From: Phascolomyces articulosus
Lineage: Eukaryota > Mucoromycota > Mucoromycetes > Mucorales > Lichtheimiaceae
Direction of reading: 5' to 3'
Assembly: GCA_025677815.1 (NCBI GenBank)
Contig: JAIXMP010000005.1
Location: 1 to 64,000 of the forward strand
Length of the DNA stretch: 64,000 nt
This document shows, one piece after another, positions 1 to 10,760 of this stretch. Each line of letters starts with the position of its first letter. Position 1 is the first letter of the stretch. The notes below the pieces were generated by a model. It made no database searches and was not told where the DNA came from. It saw nothing but the letters and a program-made list of their open reading frames with translations. The translations under genes were made by a program, and so were the position numbers.

Positions 1-1639
1 TAGGTGTTATAAATGACCTGTTTGCTCTGGTGTCCAAGATACCTAAGACTTGTTCAGTCTGTAATGTTAAAGGTAAGAGAAGAGAATCAGTATTTTGTTG
101 ATTTTTATGAAGTGTTTTTATGGTGCGAATACTATAAGGGATTTTTTGGTTTTTACCTGTAAGGTCCATACCATCCATCTTGGCAGGCAGCAAGATTTCA
201 TCAAGAATGTCTTGACTGTGTTGCGAGGGTGTGTGTTGGGTGTTTAATGTTGAGGATGAGGATGATGGTGTATGATGAACAACGTGTAAAGAACAGTTGT
301 GGAAGGTGCAGTGGTTGCTATTTTTATTACTATTATTATTTTTTTTGAATTCATAGAATTCCTGGCATTTGTGTCCAGGCTTATACAGAACTTTCTTACA
401 GAACTTGCATAAGTTGTTGTTGTTATTAGTGGCCTATTTTAATTGTTGACTGACAATTTCTTTTTGTTTTTTTAAAACACTGCATTCAGTACTGGAATGG
501 CTACCCTTAGGATGGACAGGGCAATTGCTGTACTTTCTTTTGGATTTGGAGGGAGCAGAGGGTTCCTCAGAAGAAGGAGAAAAATGATGTTTTTTATTGG
601 ATGATGGTGAGGAAGAGGATATAATATCCTGTTTATTATCAATCTGTTCACCAATGGTTGTAATGATGAGTTGGGCAACCTCCATGACCTCAGTTGGCCA
701 TTCAATGCCATAAACGCGGGCCAGGACAGGGTATACCTTTTCATGGATAGATGAAGACAACGAAGAAATGAAGTCAAAGGTGAGGTCTACGCTGCCCTTT
801 CTACTAGCATCATGGGCAAGTGCGACCTATCTTTCTGTGTACGCATGGATAGATTCACCTTCCTTAGGACGAGCAGCAAACAATTCATGTCTTTTAATAA
901 AAATATGGAAAGGGTTTCTATATTCTTTCTTAATTCTAGCACAAGCAGTTTCCTATAAACAATTCTTATCAAGCAACTCATGACGGAACCAATGGATTTG
1001 GTCATTATTCAAACAGACCCAGAAAAGACGTTCCCAATGATCATCGAGAGGTAAATTATGACTTTTCAGTTGATGCTCAAAGGCAGAGATGAATGAATCA
1101 AGAGAATTATAGATGGGTTTGGATGAATCGCGGACAACACCACCCTGTATCTGTAACATGGGCATATTTTTAGGAACGATATTTTTAAGATTATCAGCTT
1201 TTGGTTGTTGTTTGAGTGCTTCCTGTGTTTTTCTATATAGGGTGTATCGTTTTAACGCCTCTTCATGTTTGCTCTCCAAAATCGCCAGTTCTTCTTGAGT
1301 CTTATCAGTCGCACTAAAGAATTCATTTGCTGCTGCTTCAAGACATGCTTGAAGCAAGCTACTAGTGTTTGCTGGTGTAAGAATTCTCTCAGCATGATAG
1401 TTAGAAGGTGTGAGTACCTTTTTTGTTAGTGCCTCCTGCATAGCAGGTAAGCTATCTGGTTTATCAGATGTAGTTTTTTCATTTTCATTATTTATAATTT
1501 AGGTGTCATTCCTATCTACCATTACTACATCTTCTTGAGACGTGTTTGTAATAGCAGGAGCAGGTTGACCAGTAAGGTTAGGTGAAGTTTGCACTTCATT
1601 GTTGTTAGAAGGTTGTTCAGTAATTTCTTTTGGTGACAT
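1..1639 (-). pseudogene. Decayed Ty3/Gypsy retrotransposon gag-protease, cut by left edge
   Basis: A single reading frame runs leftwards from an ATG at 1639-1637 to the window edge with no frameshift, but with four in-frame stops: TAA at 1501-1499 and TAG at 955-953, 829-827 and 436-434. The gag part has a helical capsid-like region, then a Cys-His-rich segment (CPVHPKGSHSSTEC), then a zinc knuckle of the fungal Gypsy kind (CKFC...PGHKC, about 415-365). After that comes a retropepsin-like stretch (GILDTRANRSFITP, about 42-1), where the catalytic DTG triplet reads DTR. Reverse transcriptase and integrase would lie beyond the left edge. The element is dead as read. Its LTR follows at 1738-2113. 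Confidence 0.85.
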
Positions 1640-1737
1640 ATTTAAATAGGGTGAGGATAGACAATTCAACTATAAAAATAAGGTGAAATGACAATAAGAC
1701 GAATGAAAAAAATAAAATGTGTGAAAAGTAGGACTAA

Positions 1738-2113
1738 AAGAATATAGTTGAGAATCTTTTATTATTTAAAAATGTTGGTCTTTATATATGGTTCTATTAT
1801 CTACGGAGATGGTGTCCAGTTAATTATGATTAATAATCTATATTCAATGAGCTGAGATGAAGGATCTCTTACTTCTTAAATTACATATAATCATATGTGT
1901 ATATATAGTTGAGTTATAGACTAGTATACTGATCTTCTCCGATGTCTACACTTCTTTACTATTTATTTCTTTATATAGTATTCTTACACCGTGTTTATTA
2001 GTAGTAAGAATTTAACTTGGTATAATGTGTTAATGGTCATATCATATATATGAGAATGATGTTTAACTGATGAATGAATGGACATAATTGAACCATTGTT
2101 GTGGTTCATCACA
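1738..2113 (-). repeat. 5' LTR of the Gypsy-like element
   Basis: This segment resembles 4323-4702. Both begin on the plus strand with AAGAATATAGTTGAGAATC and end with a GTGGTTCA(T/C)CACA motif, and the interior similarity is patchy. Read on the minus strand it starts TGTGATGAACCAC, and it lies about 100 bp before the gag start, where a 5' LTR belongs. The 3' boundary is approximate because no clean CA end is visible. Confidence 0.7.
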
Positions 2114-2961
2114 GGCTCCATTAAGTTATCATATTTGTTCATTGTTTCTCGTTTATGTGATTACAAAAATCGAATTTCCAAAATGAAAAATGTGGCCGTG
2201 CTCAGCAAAGGTTGTGGTGTTGCAAAGAGGGACAGATTGCCAAAACAAGAACGGTTTCTTTGAGTGAAAAAAAAATATCCCTAAGTTGACGATCAGAAAG
2301 TTGATATGAATGACGTTCCAATTAGCTTGTCTTTGTTATTGTTATTGTCGATCAAAGTGTCTTAAAGGTGCCAAAATAAACCAATAATATTAATACAGTC
2401 AGAAGGTCAATATGAATGTGTTGTAAAATACATCTCGTGCTGGCTTTCTGGCTGTTTTGCTAATTAGGACGATTAAAAAGTTATTTATCTGTTTTTGTTG
2501 AATAATCATAATGATGTTGAAATTCTCTTATAAAAAAACTTTTTCAACTGTAAATAATGTCATTACTGTGCTGTAAAATAGGTGTTTTTCAAAAATAATG
2601 TAACAATTGTGTTGATTGAAATGTAAACAATTATTTTTGTTGCATCTTGTTGATTGTGTTTATTCCCAAAAAGAAAAAAAGATCTGTGTTGAATTTGTTT
2701 ATAAATCGAGTCTCGCAAAAAAGTTTTCGATACAAAGAAAGTATCCCTATAGGAAAGAACATAAAAGGGTACATTGCTATATCATAAAAGACAGAGTTTC
2801 CAAAATAAAAAAGTAGCCGATTGTTTGAATGGGTTGTGAAAGAGAATGTGTAGAAAAAATGATTGTTTAAAAAAAAAAGGAACTACTTTTGAATTCTCAA
2901 CCGACTTGCCAATTTAAGGCCAATATCCTCTTAACTATCCCATTAAGGTTATTAATAGGCC

Positions 2962-2992
<31 letters not shown>

Positions 2993-3420
2993 AACCATCA
3001 TCCCTTCAGTTGACAATAAGCTTAGGCAATGATTCAAAGAGTTTATTGTTATTGTTATCATCAATAGAATATATATCAAAAAGTATATATATAGGCTTTA
3101 TTTTTTTTCTAAATTATTTATTGATTATCTTTTTTTTAACATACCTTTTGTTCTTACTACTGCCATTACTTTTTTTTTTTTGCGTCAATTACATTTTATA
3201 ACAATGCCTTTCCAACATGGTTCCTCATCCGGAAATCCCCTTGGCTCTCTTCATGACGATGATGTGGTAATGATGAATATATATTCTATTCTATATCCTA
3301 TATGTTTTCTGGCATATCATACAAACCCATCTGTTGAAATAGATTTTATGCTTATAATTACCTTTTTCTTTTCTTTTTTAACAGACAATGCCTTCTCCCA
3401 TCTAACGTCAACTTTCAGCA
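2114..3420. other. Intergenic, probable transposon flank
   Basis: No convincing gene. Short reading frames here (2616-2816, 3010-3201, 3180-3431) are AT-driven and lack recognisable domains. A long poly-T/poly-A palindrome sits near 2960-2995. The 5' end of the hAT element probably lies in this interval, but I could not identify a terminal inverted repeat. Confidence 0.5.
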
Positions 3421-6153
3421 ATGTCTACTGACCTTACTGATACTGAAGTTTAATCCATTGCTGATTCCAGTGCTGAACCCATTGCTAATTCCCAGGAAAC
3501 ACGACCTAAAAGAAAAGAAAAAAGTTAGGTTTTCCAACATAGATATAGTGATCGCATTCAGGACAGCCATGGTGTAGACAAAATCAAGTGCATATATCGT
3601 AAATGTGGTGATCTTCTTTGGCAGCTGGTAGATCAACTACTGCTATGATCAAGCATTTAAAAAGGCAACATGGTATTACTGCTGCAAAAGGTCCCCATAC
3701 TGGTAAGAAACGAGCTGGTGGTCCAATTCATTCCTTTCTTATGGAAAAGTGTGCTCATGTCTTTTCAACCGACCAATTTATTAACGCGTTTATCAAGTTC
3801 ATTGTCAAAGGTAAATTACCATTCACCATGGCAGGTAATATCGAATTACAAGAACTATTAAACATTGTGCAATCAGCACCTGCAATGGAAGAGGTGCAGC
3901 TTCCTAGTGCAGAGACAATTATAAGAAAGGTATTATTGGCTTCCCCCCCCCTTTTTTATATTTGAATAATCAGAAATACCAAGAATATTAATTTTTTTTA
4001 CCTTTTATATATAGACCAAAGAAGTTTTTGAATCTCATAAGAAGCAGCTGCTTCACTTATTAAAGGATGTCCCAATGATTTCTTGTATACTTGACAGTTG
4101 GACCAGCCTGTATAATGATGCCTTCCTTGCTATCACTTGTCATTGGATCTGCAATACTACTTGGTCAATAAAAGAAGTTATTATAGGCTTCGAGCCATTG
4201 AACGGTCCCCACTCATCAGAAAACTTGGCAAAAGCATTCTTAGGTGTTATCGAGGAATTTGGTCTTGGTTCCAAGTGGGATGAAATGGTAATAAAATCAA
4301 ATGTAAAAATAAAGAGATGGATAAGAATATAGTTGAGAATCTTTTTATTGTTCAAATTTGCTCATATTTATATGTTTTGTCTATCTAATGTAATGATGTT
4401 GTTCACTAGATCATTCTAGTACTATGTTTCACTAACTTTGATTAAAGGATGATTGATATCCAATTGTTCAAGTGTGTATATACTTAGTTCTAGATATTTC
4501 TTTATATACCTAGCAATAGGTGTATTATCCTGTTTAGTAATCATTCTTCATCTTTCTTCTGTATTCTAGATTATTAGTAATGAGGAACGAATCAAGAGTG
4601 ATATAGTGTGTTATTGGTTATATCATGTTTTATTATGGAATGGTGTTTAACCAGTTATTTATGAATGAGTGAATCTATCATGTATTAGTGTGGTTCACCA
4701 CACCAAGCTTTTTACAATTACCACTGATAACGCATCTAATATGACAAAAACGGCTCGTATTATCGAGCAATATTGCATGGAAAAAGGATAGTAAGTTGAA
4801 TTTATAGAAATATATTTTATATTGGAATTATGAACATATGAACTGAAGCGCTAATATAAATAAACATACCCTGTTTTTAGGCCATTCCATGTAAAACATC
4901 ATCATATCCCATGCCTTGGGCATATCCTTAACTTGGCCATCCAAGATATCTTGTGGTGGGGTACCAAAGCTCCAGATACTGAAGATGAAGACGATTCTGA
5001 TACTGAAAATGAAGAAACTGGAAATGATGTTGTGGATGAAAGTGCTGGTATTACTTTGCTTGAAACCAATACTGGTGATCTAGACCGTGAGCTTATGAGT
5101 TCTATTAATAAGCTGCAAAAAGGGATCACTAAAATAAGGTATGTTACTTCCTTTTTGTTTAACAATAAAAGAAAAGAAAAGAAAAGAAAAAGTACCCATT
5201 TGATAAAAAAAAAGCAATAAAATAACCATCCCAATTTTCAATATATAAACAGATCCTCACCTCAACAAACAGAGAGGTTTATGCATCAACAAATGCTAGA
5301 ATTAGGTTCTGACTTGAAGCTTCTACTTGATGTACCAACAAGATGGAATTCTACATATACGATGTTGGCATGCGCAACCATGTTGAAGGCACCATATAAC
5401 ATCATGTGTGCATCTATTTAGGAGTTACAGTCATTCTAGTTGGATGATAATGAGTAGACATGTATTGAGCAAATCAAGAGCTTGCTCATCAAGTTCTGGG
5501 AAGCAACAGTTGCGCTTTCAGCAAGCAAAGGTCATACAACAATTAACTAGGCAGTTATATATTACAATTTGGTTATAGATTCCTTGGAAGATGATGTGAT
5601 TGATGGTTATCCTCCAGAATTACAAATTGCAGCCAGGCATGGGTTGGCGAAGCTCAAAAAATACTACTGCAAGGTGGATGACATGCATATTTATGCTGTT
5701 GCAATGGCAATGGACCCCCATTTGAAGTACACCTGGTGGGCAAGAAGTAATTGGGAGCATTATTACCAAATGGAAAACCAAAGGATGGTATGAGAAACTT
5801 AGGAAGCATTTCCTAGATCGACATCTGAAATGGTGCAGACTAATGAGGATTACCAACAGCTACTCAATGTTTATCAGGCTATACCTCAGGGCAATAAACC
5901 GGAGGCTTACATTGCTGAAAATGTAAGAACACTGGTACTAAGACTACCTGGTGTAAAACCAGCAGAACTTTCATATTGGGAAGCTCAATTATAGTAGCTG
6001 AACTTATTACAAATAGTAGCCCAATATTTGGCAATACTAGTTATATCTACTCCCTCTGAATGTGCATTTTCGCAGACCCACCTCCTATTACCACATACAC
6101 ATAACCAATTAAAGCCAGAGACTATCCAAAGGCTTATGCTTTTGGATTCTTAG
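3421..6153 (+). pseudogene. hAT-family (Ac-like) transposase, decayed
   Basis: The domain order is that of a hAT transposase. A BED zinc finger lies at about 3500-3680 (Cys pair, then HLKRQH), shifted by one frame near 3615. A central RNase H-like part follows (SWTSLYNDAFLAITCHW, then TDNASNM, then HIPCLGHILNLA, then RWNSTYTML). The C-terminal dimerisation domain is at about 5970-6110 (SYWEAQ ... QYLAI ... TPSECAFS). Introns are visible near 3931-4013, 4289-4708 and 4790-4880, and after 5137. The last exon, from about 5281, is one frame for 870 nt apart from stops at 5419, 5437, 5455, 5548, 5791 (TGA), 5800, 5992 and 5995. The first exon carries TAA at 3451 and TAG at 3526. The copy cannot encode active transposase as read. 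Confidence 0.88.
4323..4702 (-). repeat. Solo LTR of the Gypsy-like family, inside a hAT intron
   Basis: This segment resembles the LTR at 1738-2113, with the same two end motifs and orientation. It lies inside the transposase intron that starts GTAATAAAATC after the codons for SKWDEM and ends CACACCAAG before the TDNASNM exon. No internal retrotransposon sequence accompanies it, so it is a solo LTR left by recombination. No convincing target-site duplication is visible, and the left boundary is approximate. Confidence 0.7.
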
Positions 6154-8073
6154 TGCTCAATAGGCTTTGATGCATAATTTCTTTCTTTTTTTATTATTAT
6201 TTTATATCTTTTTATATCACTTTTATTTATACCACATATTATTTCTATATTATTATCTCTTTTTTTTTACTTACCTATATTTTACTCTTTTTTCAGTAAT
6301 TACTATTATATTCAATAAATATATCTATTTGATTATTTTGAAGTATACATATTTTTTTATATCAATAACAGATCATTACTTTCTAGATTTACTTTTTATT
6401 TATAGAATCATAGTCTTTGAATTATAATGTTACTATTACATCACTTCTCTAAATTACTTAGTCAGTTCTATAGTTCTCTTATGTAGAACTGATTCTAGTA
6501 CAGTATGGCTCCTTGTAAGAACTATACTATATTTCACAGTTTAGTTCCAGTTTAGTTCCAGTTCTTTGGTTCTTATGGGGAACCCTAGTATATAATACTT
6601 ACTAAGTACCTACACCAGAATTATCTTCTTTTACAATCCAATACACATATGGTATAGAACTGGATTATTAAAGATAAAGGCTATAATGTTTGCTTTTTTA
6701 GCATTTAATACTATATATATAATATATAATATGATTTAAAATATTATTCATAATAAAGATATCAATTTCAAAATATTTTTTATTCTATTTTATAGTAGTG
6801 TAATCCTTAGTTTTAAGATAGGACTTAGGTGGATTACAGGTAATAGGTAGTTTAATATAGTGAGCACCAGTAGTAATTAATATATACTATAATGATATAT
6901 TTAATAAAATAGTCTTCAATTATTGTAGAAATTAGAAGACTTATATGTAAATTGATTAGATCAAGTAGTTAGATAAAATAAGGCTTTTTAATAAGCAATT
7001 GGATAGATATAAATTGTATCAAGAATATAAAACAAATATGATTATTCAATATTTGAGTAATCAAGGGATAAGGATGTTAATTTATTCTTTTAGTAAAATG
7101 TTTGATGATTATTTCAGTTCAAAAATCCTAGCCTTTTATACTTTTTCTAAAGCAGTACAGCAACCAATTATTCTTAGTAGAAGACAACTTGGCAAGGAAT
7201 AATATCTAATTATATTGCATATATAAATGAGACAGAAGGTTATTAGTTGGCCAAGATCCTTAGATGCATTACCAAGATAATACTAAGATCCTTGGATGCA
7301 TTACCAAGATAACACTAAGATCCTTAGTAATAGAGAATAATGTTAAAAGTAATAGAATAAACAAGAAGGTTGAGTAGGACCAAGAAGTAACTATCATATT
7401 CTAACACTATACTCTATAATAAATACTGATATTACACAAAAGGCACAGCCTGAGCACATATACAAATAAGGAAACTCAAATAATCCTTGTGTAAAAAAGG
7501 AAATTAGTATAATCGCATAATGATGTACTACCTTCATATAACTCTCTAAAAAGAAAATATCAAAGAAGATGTCAAAGATAAAAGGCACAGCCTTAGACCT
7601 ATCCTTATAACTACTCTTATAAACAATAATAATTATCATATCCCAAAGGTCCCAATTCATCTATCCAGAATATATAATAGTATAAAATAAGTAACTAAGC
7701 CCACATCTTTCACAGAATAGAAAAAGTATAAATAAGCCATTGTAAACGTAATTGTAGAAAAGTAATTCAACTTTTATTGTAAAAATCTTTCTCTTTATTA
7801 AAAAACCTATAACAAAGTCTCAAAGGATTTATATCATCCATTTTTATCTTTTATTCTAATCTAAAATTAACCAAATTCCATAGTAACATCATTTTATAAT
7901 TAAAAATTTCAATATTAGATATCAAGGCTAGATTTAGGAATAATATGCAGGTTATATAATTATAGATAGATATATGATCAATAAGTTGGTTACATAAGTG
8001 GAAAAAAAGGCCTTTGGCTTTATAGATTTCACTACTATTTCTAATACAAAATAATAATAAAAATAAAAGGTAC
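6154..8073. other. Very AT-rich intergenic block, no gene seen
   Basis: Reading frames here (6167-6427, 6999-7202, 7394-7660, 7952-8152) are AT-biased and show no domain. The segment 6440-6600 carries repeated TTTAGTTCCAG units and a TTCTTATGGGGAACC end resembling hAT subterminal DNA, so it may be the 3' end of the transposon. A 32-bp tandem repeat lies at 7253-7327. Confidence 0.5.
7253..7327. repeat. 32-bp tandem repeat, about 2.3 copies
   Basis: Units begin AAGATCCTT(A/G)GATGC at 7253, 7285 and 7317, exactly 32 bp apart. The first two full units differ at two positions, and the third is cut after AAGATCCTTAG. Confidence 0.85.
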
Positions 8074-8514
8074 TATTGTATCCAACATACAATAGCTTCA
8101 TAATAAATAATAATTCTTTATTATTATTTTTATTATTACTGTCATCATTCACTCTATATCTTACTTATTGTGTGGTGATTCTATTTAGATAATTACTTAT
8201 ATTACATATAGTATTGCACCATCCTCTTTTACATATTATTAATTATGCTGGATCATTCAATCCTTCTAATGATATTATTCATAGTCTACTTAAATATACT
8301 GTCCTTATAATATGCAATCTAAATGATGCAATCTATATTCTAATATTATACCATAATGTGCAAGTTGTGATAGTCTATCTATGATGAGCACTTTCTTATA
8401 AATAGAGAGATTATTTTTTATCTTAATAAACTTCAGTTGATTATTTTTGGGTCTCATTGACTTATCTTGTCTCCTTTTATTCTTTTTATTAATTGATTTC
8501 TCTCTAATATAATA
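8074..8514. repeat. Decayed solo LTR, copy 1 of a 440-bp family
   Basis: Flanked by a 5-bp direct repeat GGTAC at 8069-8073 and 8515-8519. It aligns with the LTR at 9939-10755 at both ends and inside, for example TTGTATCCAACATACAAT near the left end, ATAAATAGAGAGATTATTTT in the middle and GGGTCTC(A/G)TTGACTTAT near the right. Its termini have changed from TG...CA to TA...TA. No internal retrotransposon DNA lies between it and the second copy, so both are solo LTRs. Confidence 0.75.
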
Positions 8515-8767
8515 GGTACTAATAATGATAATAATAATATAACTAATATAAATAATAATAATATGGGAAAGATATAAAAATAAAATAAATTGAAATAAAA
8601 ATATATAAAAAGAAAGAGGAGAGTGGTAATTATTAAGGATTATAGTAGTCTATAATAATTATTACCTTTATTAATTTGAATATATAGGTTTTATTTATAT
8701 ATTTATATCTATTTATATATATTTAAATTCTTAGTTTTTAGTTCTTAGTTCTGCCTATAGTTCCTTA

Positions 8768-8859
8768 GTTCCTTTATAGTTTGGTTTAGTTCAATTCTTT
8801 TAAATTATAGTTTAGTTTAATTCCTTAGAAGAATTGAACTAAACTAAACTATAAGGAAC
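8768..8859. repeat. Near-perfect inverted repeat (about 31-bp arms)
   Basis: The left arm 8768-8799 (starting GTTCCTTTATAGTTTGG) and the right arm 8829-8859 (ending ATAAGGAAC) are reverse complements apart from one mismatch and one indel, around a spacer of about 29 bp. The TAGTTCC/TTTAGTTC words recur at 6500-6590 near the hAT end. It may be a foldback or MITE end, or hAT subterminal sequence. Confidence 0.6.
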
Positions 8860-9106
8860 CTTATTATATTTAATTTCCTACTATAATACTAAAGGGGAGA
8901 AAATAATATAGAAAATAAAAATATAAAGATAATAGATTAATATAATGTATCCTAATAGATGAAAAAGGAATTGACATAATTAACCTTAAAAGAAATAATC
9001 ATCTGCCTAAGTTAATAATATTGAAGGAGTAGACTTTTGGTCTAGACCCTCATTGTCAAATGAGTGAGGTCAGAAGATATACTATGCAACACATTAGACC
9101 ACAAGG

Positions 9107-9179
9107 GGTCTTGTGGCCTAATGGATAAGGCGTCTGACTTCGAATCAGGAGATTGTGGGTTCGAGTCCCATCAAGATCG
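9107..9179 (+). tRNA. tRNA-Arg (anticodon UCG)
   Basis: A 73-nt cloverleaf with no intron. The acceptor arms GGTCTTG/CAAGATC include one G-U pair. The D arm is GCCT/AGGC and the anticodon stem is closed by CTGA/TCAG around loop CTTCGAA, giving anticodon TCG, which reads CGA. The T arm is GTGGG-TTCGAGT-CCCAT and the discriminator base is G. A short T-run follows downstream, as expected for Pol III termination. CCA is not encoded, as usual in eukaryotes. Confidence 0.95.
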
Positions 9180-9938
9180 CATCTGATCTTTCTTTTCATC
9201 TGAACAAGAATTCAATTTTTTATTTTTTTTTAATTTATTATCAAAGAAAACTTTTTTTGACAGTTTTTTTTTTACACGAATCGTTGGCGATAATGTTTTT
9301 TTTTTGTTATGATTTTCCATAAAAAATGATGATTATTATCCATTATTACTACAAATGTATTTTAGAGAAAGATAATGCTGTTTTATATAATGATAGGGAA
9401 AAAACTAACTAACTATTATACATGCAAGGCTTGTTTTTATTTACATTTCAAGACTCTTTGTTGTGTTGTTAACTTTATTAATTGATATGATATATGACCT
9501 GAAAGAATTACAAGTTGAATAAAGTAGTATGAAAATTTGTTTGCTGCATTATTTAGTAAAATGTAAATAATAACCTATAAATCCAAACATGGTTATTTAA
9601 TATAAAAATAAAGATATGATATATAATAAAAAGCAAATTAAAAGAGAAAAATAGCTTATTTGTATACTGAAACCACTATAATACCCATGAAATTAATGAC
9701 AATTAAAGAAAAATAATGCTTTTGTATCACTTAAGTTAAAGACAATGTTTACTAAATTATTTTTTTTAAATTGTTTATACTACTAATAGCGAAATAATTA
9801 ATGTACTAACTGGTATAGCTACACTGAATAAATGAATATTGCTAAGTTTCTTTTGATCTTAAAAACAAAGATTATTTTGTGGTACCTTTTATAAATGTTG
9901 CATCTCAATTGCTTTAGAAACGACATAATATTAATACA
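9180..9938. other. Intergenic, no gene seen
   Basis: AT-rich spacer between the tRNA and the next LTR. It has several T- and A-runs and no coding frame of interest. Confidence 0.5.
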
Positions 9939-10755
9939 TGTTGTATCCAACATACAATGGCTTCTTAATTATTATTATTATTCATAATAGAAAACGCTAT
10001 TCACCCTTTGCCTCACTTGTGTGGTAATTATATTTGAAGCACAGCTACTGTGACACGGATTATGCTTTTCTCCTAGGCATATCGTTCATTATGCAAATGC
10101 GTAATTCACTTCTTGATTCCCACCATCATCATTCACACGTTCTATAACTTCCGTTATTCACACAGTTTTATAGCATACATAATTTAAATGATGTGGTCCA
10201 TAAGAAATATGATACTGTAATACACATGTAGTGGCAGTCCATCCATGATGAGCAAATTAGTATAAATAGAGAGATTATTTTTGAATCATGTCGTGATAAT
10301 TATGGCGGATCAATACCAAGCCAATAGAAATGGAGACAACAGAAGAGTAGTGATAAAATAAAGAGTAACGTGACAGATGTCGTTTATTGTTTTAATGGTC
10401 AGGGGTATTTATATGTTTTCTAACTACTTGTGATTATAATAAATTATATAATAAAACTAATGATAATAATATGTATACGTGGAATAATGGAGGATGCGAT
10501 ATGTGTTCATGACTGTCAATTGAATACGTGTTCGAATAATTAATAAGATGATAGATGATAAATACGTGGCATAATAAAATGCAAATACGATAGCAGCGAT
10601 AAGGTGTTACAAAAATAAATTAAAAAAGGAAATGGTAGTAACCCTTATTTTTAGTTACGACAATCATAATAAAACTACACTGAATTATTTTGGGTCTCGT
10701 TGACTTATAACATCTCCTGCTTATTTCTTTTATTTTTGATCTTATTGATACAACA
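9939..10755. repeat. Solo LTR, copy 2 of the 440-bp family, carrying a nested LTR
   Basis: Starts TGTTGTATC and ends GATACAACA, a perfect 9-bp inverted terminus of TG...CA type. It is flanked by the 5-bp target duplication ATACA at 9934-9938 and 10756-10760. Removing the inserted 10289-10662 segment and one 4-bp duplication leaves about 439 bp, close to the 441 bp of the related copy at 8074-8514, and the two then align through the insertion point. Confidence 0.85.
10289..10662. repeat. Nested solo LTR of a second family
   Basis: Starts TGTCGTGATAA and ends TTACGACA, an inverted TG...CA terminus. It is flanked by a direct repeat ATCA at 10285-10288 and 10663-10666 (AATCAT if the terminal T/A pair is assigned to the target). 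It interrupts the older LTR at a point where the uninterrupted relative at 8074-8514 reads straight through. It is 374 bp long with no coding content. Confidence 0.8.
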
Positions 10756-10760
10756 ATACA

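Noticed and set aside
434..6153. TAG used as a sense codon (reassigned to Gln) because many in-frame TAGs fall at Gln-like sites
   Set aside because: The long host frames (HID1, CTC1-like, GH3, lipase, TRP2) contain no internal TAG, some host genes end in TAG, and several transposon TAGs fit Trp rather than Gln. Mutational decay explains all of this.
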